Below, in pieces: positions 33,369-41,524 of a DNA stretch of 64,000 nucleotides. This stretch comes from Bacillota bacterium (lineage in GTDB: Bacteria > Bacillota > Clostridia > DSM-8532). Position 1 is the first letter of the stretch; every line of letters begins with the position of its first letter. The stretch spans positions 62,001-126,000 of the forward strand of contig JAEZJF010000017.1 in assembly GCA_023415825.1 (NCBI GenBank), written 5' to 3'. Position numbers and translations under genes: made by a program. The notes beneath the pieces are model-generated. The model made no database searches. It was not told the DNA's origin and was given only the letters and a program-made list of their open reading frames with translations.

Positions 33369-34187
33369 TTAGCCTTTTACCGCACCTGCCATTAGGCCCT
33401 TCTTAAGTTGTTTCTGTCCTGCATATAATAAGACAAGAGAAGGTAATACAACACAAACTACACCTGCCATCAGCAGACCCCAATCTGTACCAGCCTCCTG
33501 AGAGATCAATGTTTTTAACCCTATCTGTATAGTTCTTGAATCTTTACTTGTCGTTACAAGCAATGGCCATAGGTACATGTTCCACAAGTTCAAAAAACTA
33601 TTTACTGCGCATGTTGCTAAGACTGGAGTTGAAAGCGGTAAGACAATAGATGCGTAAAATCTAAACCTGCCACATCCGTCAATTTCAGCTGATTCAGCTA
33701 GCTCCGAAGGTAAAGTCTTAAAATGCTGACGCATCAAAAACATTCCAAGAGCATTTGCAAGAAAAGGCAGTGTTAATCCGGCATAACTATTTAACAAATC
33801 TAGTTTTATTATAGTAAGGTAATTAGGTATAACTGTCGCCTGCCAGGGGACCATCATCGTTGATATAAACAGTAAGAAGAAAAAATTCTTCCCCTTAAAG
33901 GGTATAAATACGAAAGCAAAAGCTGCGAGGCTGCATGTTATTAGTCGAACAATCATAACAATAATAGCAATAGCAAAGCTATTATACATGTATCTTAAAA
34001 TCGGAATTGTAACTATTACTTTTGCATAGTTTTTAATTGAAGGCTGAAGTGTATAAAACTGACCTCTTGAGATCTCCTTAGTATCCATAAAACTAACCAC
34101 AAAAGCATATAGTACCGGGAAAATGACTGCTATTGATGTAATCACAAGCAAGGTGTAAAATATTATGCTATTCTTGTTCTTAATCAT
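33369..34187 (-). CDS. ABC transporter permease (MalG/UgpE type)
   Basis: 272 residues, six membrane segments and the EAA loop ELAESAEIDGCGRFRFYASIVLP that contacts the ATPase. The C-terminus (GLMAGAVKG) is typical of MalG/UgpE-like permeases. It overlaps the partner permease by 4 bp. A 160-bp gap separates it from the lipoprotein gene. No ATPase gene is in the island, so a shared MsmX/UgpC-type ATPase elsewhere is probably used. Confidence 0.9.
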   Translation of the reverse strand: MIKNKNSIIFYTLLVITSIAVIFPVLYAFVVSFMDTKEISRGQFYTLQPSIKNYAKVIVTIPILRYMYNSFAIAIIVMIVRLITCSLAAFAFVFIPFKGKNFFFLLFISTMMVPWQATVIPNYLTIIKLDLLNSYAGLTLPFLANALGMFLMRQHFKTLPSELAESAEIDGCGRFRFYASIVLPLSTPVLATCAVNSFLNLWNMYLWPLLVTTSKDSRTIQIGLKTLISQEAGTDWGLLMAGVVCVVLPSLVLLYAGQKQLKKGLMAGAVKG

Positions 34188-35089
34188 TTGTAATGCACCA
34201 TACCTTTCTCGACTTTAAATTGTAATCCGGTAAGAAGTAAAACAAACAGAAATAGAACTATTGCTTGTGCACTCGCACTACCAAAACGATAATTAATGAA
34301 AGCTTCTTTATATATGGAATAGACTATTAAGTTTGTTGCCTTTGAAGGACCACCACTTGTTAAAATATCTATCTGTCCAAACGATTGCAATGCATTTATT
34401 ATGCTCACTACACAAATGAAGAATAGTGTGGGGGACAGCAGTGGTATTGTTATACTAAACAACTGACGGAAATACCCTGCACCATCAAGTCTTGAGCTTT
34501 CATATAACTCTTCTGGAATGTTTTTTAGTCCGCTGGATAAAACAAGAAAATCAAATCCTATATTCATCCATATCGTAGTTAAAGTAACTGCAATAAAAGC
34601 TGACGCTTGTCCGGTCAGCCATTTAACTGGAGGAATGTTGATCAATCCCAGCATATTATTCAAAGCACCCATACTTGGATGAAAAAGAAATAGCCATATA
34701 GTTGCACCAGCTGCTACAGATATTCCCATGGTTGATGTATAAAATGTTCCAAAGAAATTACTGCCTTTAAGTCCCTCATTTGCCAAAAGAGCAAAAAATA
34801 GCGCTAAAGCTATTCCTATGACTACCGTAAAAAAAGCAAACATAAACGTTACTTTCAAGCTCTGCAAAAACCCGTCTTCACTCAGCATGTTTATGTAGTT
34901 TTCAAACCCAATGTTTTCAATAGGTTTTCCAAGGGTATTAGTAAGGTGAAAACTTAAAAAAAGTGTCTTTAAGAGAGGATAAAACATAAATATGCTCAGT
35001 AAAAAGAACGAGGGGAACAAGTAAATCATTGCTGAAAAGAAATTTGCTCTTTCTTTGATCGCTTTTTTGCTACACAAATTTTGCCTCAT
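34184..35089 (-). CDS. ABC transporter permease (MalF/UgpA type)
   Basis: 301 residues with six membrane segments and the EAA loop ELYESSRLDGAGYFRQLFSITIP. First gene of the leftward operon, about 160 bp downstream of a consensus promoter and an inverted repeat. It forms the transmembrane channel with the next permease. Confidence 0.9.
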   Translation of the reverse strand: MRQNLCSKKAIKERANFFSAMIYLFPSFFLLSIFMFYPLLKTLFLSFHLTNTLGKPIENIGFENYINMLSEDGFLQSLKVTFMFAFFTVVIGIALALFFALLANEGLKGSNFFGTFYTSTMGISVAAGATIWLFLFHPSMGALNNMLGLINIPPVKWLTGQASAFIAVTLTTIWMNIGFDFLVLSSGLKNIPEELYESSRLDGAGYFRQLFSITIPLLSPTLFFICVVSIINALQSFGQIDILTSGGPSKATNLIVYSIYKEAFINYRFGSASAQAIVLFLFVLLLTGLQFKVEKGMVHYK

Positions 35090-35203
35090 CTCAAATTTTT
35101 CTCCTTCGGTAGTTTATATATTTATTGAATTTAAGAAACCAAATTATAAGAGATTAAGGAATGATTCTAATTTTCTGCAATGTTCTTTTATGTTTTTTTA
35201 TTT

Positions 35204-35276
35204 CACATATGATCATATTATGTGTTCATTTGTTTGCTTTATGAAACGATTATATCATAGGGCATTCGCTTGTCAA
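35204..35276 (-). promoter_or_regulatory. Operon promoter with inverted-repeat operator
   Basis: Minus strand TTGACA (35276-35271), 16-bp spacer, TATAAT (35254-35249). Downstream is the imperfect palindrome CACATAATATGATCATATGTG (35204-35224), a candidate DeoR-family operator. It drives the transport/catabolic operon. Confidence 0.75.
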
Positions 35277-35340
35277 TAGATTTCGAAACAAAATTAATTT
35301 AATTGTTGTCCACCTTAAACAGAAAAGTTCATTTTTATCA

Positions 35341-35369
35341 TTGAAACTATTTCTTGATCGATATATAAT
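35341..35369 (+). promoter_or_regulatory. Promoter of the DeoR-type regulator genes
   Basis: TTGAAA, 17-bp spacer, TATAAT at 35341-35369, about 70 nt before the first regulator start. It is divergent from the catabolic operon promoter across a gene-free 350-bp region. Confidence 0.75.
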
Positions 35370-35439
35370 AGTAAAAAAGACTAATACAATCCTAAATTGC
35401 ACTTTAATATCAGATTTTATGGATTATGAGGGATAATAC

Positions 35440-36216
35440 ATGAGCAAAAATAAAAGATTAGAAACAATCAAGTCAATTATTCTCCAAAACGGTACTATTA
35501 GTATAGCTAGTCTTTCTGAAAAGTTAAATGTTAATAAGATAACAATACGAAGAGATTTGGAAACACTGGAGCAAGAGAAGTTCTTGATACGAACACACGG
35601 GGGAGCAATTCTCAATAAAGCACCCAGTTCAGATGATGCTAAAAACATTTTTGTTAAGGATATAGAAATAAGCAACATTGAATACAAAGAACCTATTGCT
35701 AGGTTAGCCGTATCACTTATCGCAGAAAATGATAGCATCTTTATTGGCGGCGGGAGCACTTGCTATTTATTTGCCAAGGAACTAAAAGCTCATACAGGTG
35801 TTTCAATTGTAACTACCAGCCTCAATGCAACATATGAGCTTTCACCCTATGTAAAAAACATGTACTTTATCGGTGGCGAGTTAATAAGTAACAGAGGTAT
35901 TTTTTATACAGGTGGTCCAAAAGTTGATTCTGAACTAGATAAAATTTTCGTAAACAAGGCATTTATAAGTGTCAGTGGTGTTGATTTGAAAGCTGGTTTG
36001 ACAATACACGAGCTTTCACAACTAAGCATGCTTCAAATGGTTCCTAAAATAGCAAAGCAGGTTATTATCATTGCTGATTCCAACAAATTTGACCACTTAA
36101 GCACCCATAAATTAGGACTATTGGAAACGGGGCATATCATTATAACAAATAACAATATTGATAAAAAATACTATAGCGCTTTTGAACAAAAAGGTATAAA
36201 ATTACTGACTATTTGA
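35440..36216 (+). CDS. DeoR-family transcriptional regulator 1
   Basis: 258 residues. The N-terminal DeoR helix-turn-helix (RLETIKSIILQNGTISIASL...NVNKITIRRDLETLEQEKFL) is followed by a sugar-phosphate sensing domain (about 75-250) with IGGGSTCYLFAKEL, VTTSLNATYELS and the DSNKFDHLS end. Such proteins repress sugar operons until a phosphorylated intermediate binds. Divergent from the polyol operon. GAGGG precedes the ATG. Confidence 0.9.
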   Translation: MSKNKRLETIKSIILQNGTISIASLSEKLNVNKITIRRDLETLEQEKFLIRTHGGAILNKAPSSDDAKNIFVKDIEISNIEYKEPIARLAVSLIAENDSIFIGGGSTCYLFAKELKAHTGVSIVTTSLNATYELSPYVKNMYFIGGELISNRGIFYTGGPKVDSELDKIFVNKAFISVSGVDLKAGLTIHELSQLSMLQMVPKIAKQVIIIADSNKFDHLSTHKLGLLETGHIIITNNNIDKKYYSAFEQKGIKLLTI

Positions 36217-36249
36217 TCAAAGCTAATTTAACCAGGAGGTCTATCAATA

Positions 36250-37029
36250 ATGTTCTATGAGGAAAGAATAAATAAGATTAAAACTTTGTTATTAGAAAAA
36301 GACGCTATCAATATTTCTCATTTAGCGACACTCTTAAATGTATCCGAAGTTACTATCCGACGTGATATTAATAGACTTGAAGAGGAAGGATTCCTCATTA
36401 AAACACAGGGCGGAGCAGTATTAGCCAAAGCAAATACAACAAATAGTCTGAACAAAGAAGTTTACATTGTTGAAGAAACTATCACAAATTATGAATATAA
36501 AAATCGTATTGCGGAAATGGCAGCAGCTATTATTGAAGAAAATGATAGCGTTTTTCTAGGAGAAGGGACCACCTGTTACTTGCTATCCAAAAAGATGAAA
36601 AAATTCAATAATATAACCCTAGTTACAAATAACCTAAGCGCTTGTCTTGAGCTTGCACCCTATATTAAAAATATATATTTAATAGGTGGAGAGCTAATCC
36701 GTAATAGAGGAAATCTCTATACAGGGGGGCCCAAGGTGGCCTCGAATTTAAGCACTGTTTTTGTAAATAAGGCTTTTGTGAGTTCTAATGGATTTGACGT
36801 AAACATTGGTTTTACTATTCAAGAACTTTCCCAGCTTAATATACTATCGTACTTGCCCAAATTTGCTTCTCGGATTATTTCAATGATTGATTATAAAAAG
36901 TTCGGAATTTTTAGCGTACACCAGCTTGCCCCAGCAGATTTTGCCGACATAATAATTACTAACAAAGAAGTTGATTTACAATATCAAGAAATTTTATCGA
37001 GAAAAAATATAAAACTTTTGACATGTTAA
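36250..37029 (+). CDS. DeoR-family transcriptional regulator 2 (tandem paralogue)
   Basis: 259 residues, 33 bp after regulator 1, with AGGAGG upstream. It aligns with regulator 1 from end to end at roughly half identity: HLATLLNVSEVTIRRDINRLEEEGFLIKTQGGAV, the sensing motif LGEGTTCYLLSKKM and the ending KNIKLLTC. Duplicated regulators could form mixed oligomers or sense two intermediates. The gene is intact, so both copies appear functional. Confidence 0.9.
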   Translation: MFYEERINKIKTLLLEKDAINISHLATLLNVSEVTIRRDINRLEEEGFLIKTQGGAVLAKANTTNSLNKEVYIVEETITNYEYKNRIAEMAAAIIEENDSVFLGEGTTCYLLSKKMKKFNNITLVTNNLSACLELAPYIKNIYLIGGELIRNRGNLYTGGPKVASNLSTVFVNKAFVSSNGFDVNIGFTIQELSQLNILSYLPKFASRIISMIDYKKFGIFSVHQLAPADFADIIITNKEVDLQYQEILSRKNIKLLTC

Positions 37030-37440
37030 ATAGCAATCGAGCCACAATCTAAGCGGTTTTGAAGATTTTGATATACGGATTCACTCACATTAATCTCCGC
37101 CTCATCCAAGGCAGATAGGTAAGCCCCCGCTACACGAGGGAGTGTGAGGTGAATAAGGTGCGCTTGTGGAGCAGTCTTGTGCAGGGCGGTTATAAGCTGA
37201 TCATTAAGCAAGGGGCAGGTCTCATAGGCACTGTATAGGGACCCGCCCAGCACTACCGGCACTTTCATATCCTCCATACCGAGTCTTAAAATAACGCCTG
37301 ATATCTCTTCCCCTATGATTTAGCCCATCTTTAATAAAATATCCTGGTAGACTTTATTCCTTTGCATTGCAAGCTTAAAAACCAACGGGGGGGGATTTGA
37401 TCAAGACAATCCTCAAAATACTCTTCGGACTGCCTGAATT
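37026..37440 (-). pseudogene. BadF/BadG-type (N-acetylglucosamine kinase-like) kinase remnant
   Basis: The open 83-codon end (37026-37277) has the sugar-kinase-like signature KVPVVLGGSLY...PLL. Upstream codons continue the protein with a TAA interrupting them near 37320 and a frameshift at a run of nine Gs (about 37386-37394); further upstream the frame reads FRQSEEYFEDCLDQIPP. The N-terminal two thirds are missing. A broken ATPase/kinase gene; family assignment is moderate. Confidence 0.55.
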
Positions 37441-37485
37441 TACTGTTAGGGTTCGTATAAGAAGTAGTTATCTGAAATAAACCGA

Positions 37486-37510
37486 AGGGGCGCGCCATCC
37501 GTGGCGCGGA
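37486..37510. other. GC-rich hairpin in an AT-rich gap
   Basis: GCGCGCCA and TGGCGCG pair around TCCG (about 37489-37508) in an otherwise AT-rich, gene-free stretch 37441-37629. It may be a repeat fragment. No T-run follows. Confidence 0.4.
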
Positions 37511-37629
37511 ATATATGAGTTATGTATTGAAGCTATTTCACACTTGTAGAATTATGTTCAATAGATAAATTATGCACTAACAATTGTTTATCATACCGAT
37601 AAATAGGAATTTGTAAAGGAGAGCAAACT

Positions 37630-38004
37630 ATGAAACAAATCGAAAATTATAATGCGAACAAATATAATAGTGATATGTATTCTGAAATTGAAAGCGGAGT
37701 ATATGAAGCAAAAGAAGATGGTAAGAGTTTTTATGTAACTTCACTATCTTTTGTTCAAGAGCCAGAATTTAATGAGGGTGCTAATGCAAATTATATAACA
37801 CAATATCCTTTAGAAGATGTACTAGATAAATTCTATTGCCATATTTCGGACTTTTTCGAAGAACTAAATACAGTTGGCTCTCAAAAATGTTATCAAGAAT
37901 TTGCAAGCCCTGATTTAGAGGATATTAGAAACTTACGTTCTTTAATTGGAAAACACGTATATAACAAAGAAATTGAAGGATATATAAAACTTATTATTGA
38001 ATAA
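37630..38004 (+). CDS. Hypothetical protein, 124 residues
   Basis: Start ATG 37630 with AAGGAGAG 8-9 nt upstream. An acidic soluble protein (MKQIENYNANKYNSD...; DVLDKFYCHISDFFEELNTVG). I do not recognise a family. Length, acidity and the neighbouring similar-sized soluble gene resemble immunity-protein genes of polymorphic toxin loci, but no toxin is present. The gene after it starts 40 bp downstream on the same strand. Confidence 0.6.
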   Translation: MKQIENYNANKYNSDMYSEIESGVYEAKEDGKSFYVTSLSFVQEPEFNEGANANYITQYPLEDVLDKFYCHISDFFEELNTVGSQKCYQEFASPDLEDIRNLRSLIGKHVYNKEIEGYIKLIIE

Positions 38005-38043
38005 AGCAGAGAGGATCAAATACCAACTTATAGAGGAATGCAT

Positions 38044-38439
38044 ATGGAGAAATATATCGTTACTATTATAGAATTGAATTCAAAAATGGAAACAGAACTT
38101 GAAATCCTTGCCGATGAAGAATCTGACGATATTGTGCTGAAAGCCAGTATAAACAATCGGGAGGTTTTGGTTTCTGATTACAATTATCTTCCAGCGTATC
38201 AGAAATTGAGAGATTGTGTGCTATCTATGGGCTATGGGATAAAGTGCAATGGGTCACGTCGTAATGCCGTCCAATCCGGAATGATGGGATCGAATGCTAA
38301 AATCTATCTTGTGGAATTAGGCAGACAGGCATTGCTACGAGATACTGTAGGTATTTATGATTATGCTGACATAAATGAATTTCCCAATACGCAAGAACAA
38401 AAGGCGTTTTTGCAAAAGTGGATAGGTTCTTTAGGTTAA
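38044..38439 (+). CDS. Conserved hypothetical protein, 131 residues (possible immunity-type)
   Basis: Start ATG 38044 with GAGG 7 nt upstream (ATG 38038 is also in frame). The middle GYGIKCNGSRRNAVQSGMMG and the end AKIYLVELGRQ...FDYADINEFPNTQEQ-like segment are familiar from widespread small Firmicute proteins of unknown role, sometimes beside polymorphic toxins. Cytosolic, no signal. Function not assigned. Confidence 0.65.
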   Translation: MEKYIVTIIELNSKMETELEILADEESDDIVLKASINNREVLVSDYNYLPAYQKLRDCVLSMGYGIKCNGSRRNAVQSGMMGSNAKIYLVELGRQALLRDTVGIYDYADINEFPNTQEQKAFLQKWIGSLG

Positions 38440-38475
38440 AATAAGAAACGGAGGATATAGGTTGCGAAAGTAAGT

Positions 38476-38643
38476 ATGTATATTAGTGGTGCTATTCGCC
38501 AATTCGGTTATTGGTTTGCACATGGAACATTAGGCTACCCTACTTTAGAGGGAGTTGATTATATCGACTCCACAACTATAGAGGAAAGCAGTTTCGTGGA
38601 GCAGGCTTTTGCAATATTTATAAATAATTTGGAATTCCTGTAA
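38476..38643 (+). pseudogene. Fragment of a small soluble protein, 55 codons
   Basis: Open frame MYISGAIRQFGYWFAHGTLG ... NNLEFL. The GGAGG at 38451-38455 is placed for a TTG at 38462, whose frame is one base off, so a single-base shift probably broke the start. It is the third orphan small gene in a row on this strand. Confidence 0.4.
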
Positions 38644-38775
38644 GTAAGGAACGCTACACAGAATAATAAACAATGAGTATAATAGGATCGATAAATTCCA
38701 ATTTGTAGTGTAACTATTGCGCATAATTTTTATAATGCGCAATAAAGTTATTAATAATTATCGACTGAGGGCTCT

Positions 38776-39204
38776 ATGAAAAAAATGATTTTACTGCTTT
38801 GGGGACTAGTTCCTTTCGGGGTTGGTTTCTTAATAAATGCACTATTGATGGAAAATCTTATATTGCCATTCAAGATTATTGGAATTGCATTTCTGCTCGG
38901 GTGGGGGCTTCTTGGATTCTTAACGAACAGTAACGGGGAAACGGTCGTAAAGTCTGCTGTATTTGCCAATCTTCCTGCTTTCTTTGTGCTTTTACTTATA
39001 CTGTATCAAGAAAAAATATTAGGCCATTATTGGATGAATCTATTTGGCATAGCTACGCAGTTTTTCTTTTTGCCATTACTCAACATATCATTTTCACTAA
39101 CATTTTGGGCACAACATGTTTGGCCGGCGTACATAGTATCGTTTTTACTTATGGGTGTTGCATTCCTGCTAGGTGGTTATGTAAAAAAGCACCGTACAAA
39201 ATGA
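38776..39204 (+). CDS. Small integral membrane protein, 142 residues
   Basis: Four predicted membrane helices (about 5-24, 29-48, 62-82, 95-135) and a basic end VKKHRTK. Starts MKKMILLLWGLVPFG. No recognised family. An upstream inverted repeat (TTGCGCATAATTTTTATAATGCGCAA, arms TTGCGCAT/ATGCGCAA at 38718-38725 and 38736-38743) precedes it by about 30 bp and may be a terminator or operator. Confidence 0.6.
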   Translation: MKKMILLLWGLVPFGVGFLINALLMENLILPFKIIGIAFLLGWGLLGFLTNSNGETVVKSAVFANLPAFFVLLLILYQEKILGHYWMNLFGIATQFFFLPLLNISFSLTFWAQHVWPAYIVSFLLMGVAFLLGGYVKKHRTK

Positions 39205-39305
39205 GCATTATTTTAGGTGTTCATATGTCGCATATTATTTTAGTAAATATCTTTGGATATTTCTTACTACTGAAACATATTTTCTATTAATACCATCAGA
39301 TACTA

Positions 39306-39404
39306 TTAGGCTACATCTTCCAGACGGCCGAGAAACTGCAGCAATCTATCGATAAACTCACATAAAATACGTAGTAATGGCGTAGTAACCGCCCGTAAAT
39401 CACT
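39306..39404 (-). pseudogene. 32-codon C-terminal fragment beside the tRNA-Lys att site
   Basis: Minus-strand codons read DLRAVTTPLLRILCEFIDRL...LEDVA then TAA at 39306, with an in-frame stop just upstream. It looks like a protein end without its gene, where an integrase would lie for a tRNA-integrated island. The family is not recognised, so the link to an integrase is only positional. Confidence 0.25.
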
Positions 39405-39442
39405 CTATCCCAGTATATATTTACCCAAAATATGGATAAAAC

Positions 39443-39479
39443 AAAAAACCATCTACACCGCATGGATAGATGGTTTTTT
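39443..39479 (-). terminator. Terminator of the tRNA-Gln/tRNA-Lys transcript
   Basis: AAAAAACCATCTA (39443-39455) and TAGATGGTTTTTT (39467-39479) form a 13-bp stem; on the minus strand it continues into TTTTTTGTTTTATCC, 12 bp after the tRNA-Lys 3' end. Confidence 0.9.
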
Positions 39480-39490
39480 GCTATTTGTTT

Positions 39491-39566
39491 TGGTGATCCA
39501 CCGGAGACTCGAACTCCGGACACCTTGATTAAAAGTCAAGTGCTCTACCGCCTGAGCTAGTGGATC
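39491..39566 (-). tRNA. tRNA-Lys (anticodon TTT)
   Basis: 76 nt with encoded CCA. Acceptor arms GATCCAC and GTGGATC, D-loop AGCTCAGGCGGTAGAGC, anticodon stem CTTGA/TCAAG with loop containing TTT, and T-arm CCGGAGTTCGAGTCTCCGG. Its 3' 20 bases are duplicated at 26726-26745. Confidence 0.97.
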
Positions 39567-39571
39567 ATATT

Positions 39572-39647
39572 TGGCTGGGATGGCAGGACTCGAACCTACG
39601 AATACCAGAGTCAAAGTCTGGTGCCTTACCAACTTGGCGACATCCCA
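39572..39647 (-). tRNA. tRNA-Gln (anticodon TTG)
   Basis: 76 nt with encoded CCA. Acceptor arms TGGGATG and CATCCCA, anticodon stem CCAGA/TCTGG with TTG in the loop, T-arm GTAGGTTCGAGTCCTGC. The U1-A72 start pair is typical of tRNA-Gln. It lies 5 bp upstream of tRNA-Lys, so both are co-transcribed. Confidence 0.96.
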
Positions 39648-39768
39648 CCATTAAAGACGCAAAAACAATTATAATGAGGATTCCGCCTTTTGTCAAGCAA
39701 TATCCGACGAAAATATTCTTTTTCGGGAATTTGCCCGAACAATGTCAAAACCCGGTATTCACATAAGA

Positions 39769-39806
39769 AAAGCCAGTTTTCGAAGCTGGAAACCGGGCTT
39801 TTCCTC
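39769..39806 (-). terminator. Terminator after tRNA-His
   Basis: AAAAGCC...GGCTTTT with an inner GTTTTC/GAAAC pairing (about 39770-39804). It is followed on the minus strand by TTTTCTTATG, 32 bp beyond the tRNA-His end. Confidence 0.8.
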
Positions 39807-39837
39807 AGTTTCCAACCTCTATTCATCTGACTTTAAA

Positions 39838-39915
39838 TGGGGTGAATAATGGGAGTTGAACCCATGGCCTCCAGGGCCACAACCTGGCGCTCTAACCAAC
39901 TGAGCTATACCCACC
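39838..39915 (-). tRNA. tRNA-His (anticodon GTG)
   Basis: Acceptor arms GTGGGTA and TATTCAC, plus the genomically encoded extra G(-1) opposite C73, the identity element of tRNA-His. Anticodon GTG in loop TTGTGGC between CCAGG and CCTGG; T-arm ATGGGTTCAACTCCCAT; CCA encoded. Confidence 0.96.
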
Positions 39916-40042
39916 ACGCTTCTTTCTTCAATAAAACCTTTTATTCATGTTATGCGGCAATATTAAAGACAAACTATATTCTAAGGAGAATAGACGCATT
40001 TGTCAAGCATAACTTTTTGTCAATCCGCAGTCTTTCTGCATT

Positions 40043-41386
40043 TTAGTCCCGCACAAGGAGCGGAACACCTTTGTTTATGAGGGTTATGGGGTTGATATAC
40101 ACCCCGTTCACAGAGGCTGAAAAATGCAGGTGCGGACTGGTTGAAAAGCCGGTGGAGCCAACTTTCCCAATAATATCCCCCTGCGAAACCTGGTCCCCGG
40201 TCTTGACCGACAGCTCATTCATATGGTAATACCAGGTCTTTAGACCAAAACCGTGCTCAATAATGACAGTGTTTCCGGTGCCAATCAGAAATTTGGCCAA
40301 AAGGACGCGCCCGCTGTTTGAAGCCATAACGGGTGTTCCCTTGTCCTGCCCAATATCCAAGCCATTGTGGCGGTAAGAGGTCTTGGCGTTATTGACATAA
40401 CGACTTTTTCCAAAATCAGCTTCGCTTACACGACCCTTCTCAACGGGCATGAGAAATTTGCCCGTCCAGTATGGCTCCGGATCTGAGACAGGCTTTAATG
40501 GGTTAACGATTTCCTCAACCTCCTTGGCACTCTTGTCGTTACGCGTCTGGGCCGCCACTTTGGTGTCAATGGTCAAATATTGTGTTGTAAAGGCTTTATC
40601 ATTAACTTTGACAGCATAGGAATGTTCGATTTCCCCTATCTTCACTTTTATCTGGTAGACCTTGCCTGATTCATTGTAATAGCTCACAGGAAGCAGAATA
40701 ACCTGCTTGTTCCCATACTGAAAGGGAGTTGGTTTAAAATCCAGATCGGTCTCGATTTTCAAAGGCTCATCGGCATTAAGATTATCAGCACATATGACCA
40801 GCAGTTCTCCCGGATTAATCTCTGTTTCGGACAATGTGAGCTCAGCAGGGAAATCAGCTTTCACGGTAAATTGGTAAGTAACCGTACCAGTTAAATCACT
40901 AAGGCCCCAGTCCACTTCACAAATTCCTTGATAATCTCCGTCACCTGGAAACTCCTCAGCCATAACAACGGGGTTTTGGGCTGAAAAAGCCCTGACATCA
41001 TTCTGGTAAAAGATCATGCTAAAGCTTTTAGGAACCTTGTCGAATTGGATTTCAAATTTTGAGTTTTTACCCATACCCAGCGTTGGAAGGGTCTCAGTTG
41101 GGTAGGTTGAAGCGACGGACGAATCTTTAGCCGCGCTTATACTAAACTTACGACCATCAATATCAATTGTAATGGCCGGTGGCCCTGTATTTGGCACGGC
41201 GGTACGTTCTGGGGCATCCGACCCTTGGGATGGAAAATAGGCGTCGGTAAAATCTCTTATCTTGTCCTTGTAAAGAATCCCTATAAATAGGGTTGACAAA
41301 AGCACCAGCAAGATGACCTTAATTATGACTGGAGGCTTGCGCTGTCGATTTTTTGTTGTGGGATATTGGTAATGGTCAGGTATCAT
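40043..41386 (-). CDS. M23-family (LytM) peptidase, membrane-anchored
   Basis: 447 residues. One N-terminal membrane helix (about 20-40) follows a short basic cytoplasmic end. A beta-rich middle (about 70-270, with AEFPGDGDYQGIC-like strands) precedes the C-terminal LytM domain, with zinc ligands in RHNGLDIG and HLHFSA plus the HMNEL segment. It is probably a wall hydrolase acting outside on peptide cross-links, or an activator. Unlinked to neighbours; the TldD gene is divergent. Confidence 0.88.
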   Translation of the reverse strand: MIPDHYQYPTTKNRQRKPPVIIKVILLVLLSTLFIGILYKDKIRDFTDAYFPSQGSDAPERTAVPNTGPPAITIDIDGRKFSISAAKDSSVASTYPTETLPTLGMGKNSKFEIQFDKVPKSFSMIFYQNDVRAFSAQNPVVMAEEFPGDGDYQGICEVDWGLSDLTGTVTYQFTVKADFPAELTLSETEINPGELLVICADNLNADEPLKIETDLDFKPTPFQYGNKQVILLPVSYYNESGKVYQIKVKIGEIEHSYAVKVNDKAFTTQYLTIDTKVAAQTRNDKSAKEVEEIVNPLKPVSDPEPYWTGKFLMPVEKGRVSEADFGKSRYVNNAKTSYRHNGLDIGQDKGTPVMASNSGRVLLAKFLIGTGNTVIIEHGFGLKTWYYHMNELSVKTGDQVSQGDIIGKVGSTGFSTSPHLHFSASVNGVYINPITLINKGVPLLVRD

Positions 41387-41524
41387 TTTTTTAAACCCGA
41401 GCTTGTTTTTCTGGTATATTGTATAGGTTAATCATATCATTTTAGAAGTGATAATGGGTAAATATTTACAAATATCATAATATTATTTATGATGAAAGAA
41501 AACGGGTCAGAAGAGGAGGGTCCT

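Larger units (their letters stand above)
26726..39513. mobile_element. Genomic island at tRNA-Lys (polyol catabolism plus accessory genes)
   Basis: A 12.8-kb block lies exactly between the tRNA-Lys 3'-end copy and the intact tRNA-Lys. It contains a complete sugar/polyol operon with its own regulators, a kinase pseudogene and orphan small genes. Base composition is visibly more AT-rich than 40-63 kb. No integrase gene remains; a 32-codon open fragment ending at 39306 is the only candidate remnant. The element is therefore probably immobile now. Confidence 0.6.

Noticed and set aside
39311..39523. Open frame of 70 codons overlapping tRNA-Lys
   Set aside because: It is read through the tRNA and its terminator and has no ribosome binding site.
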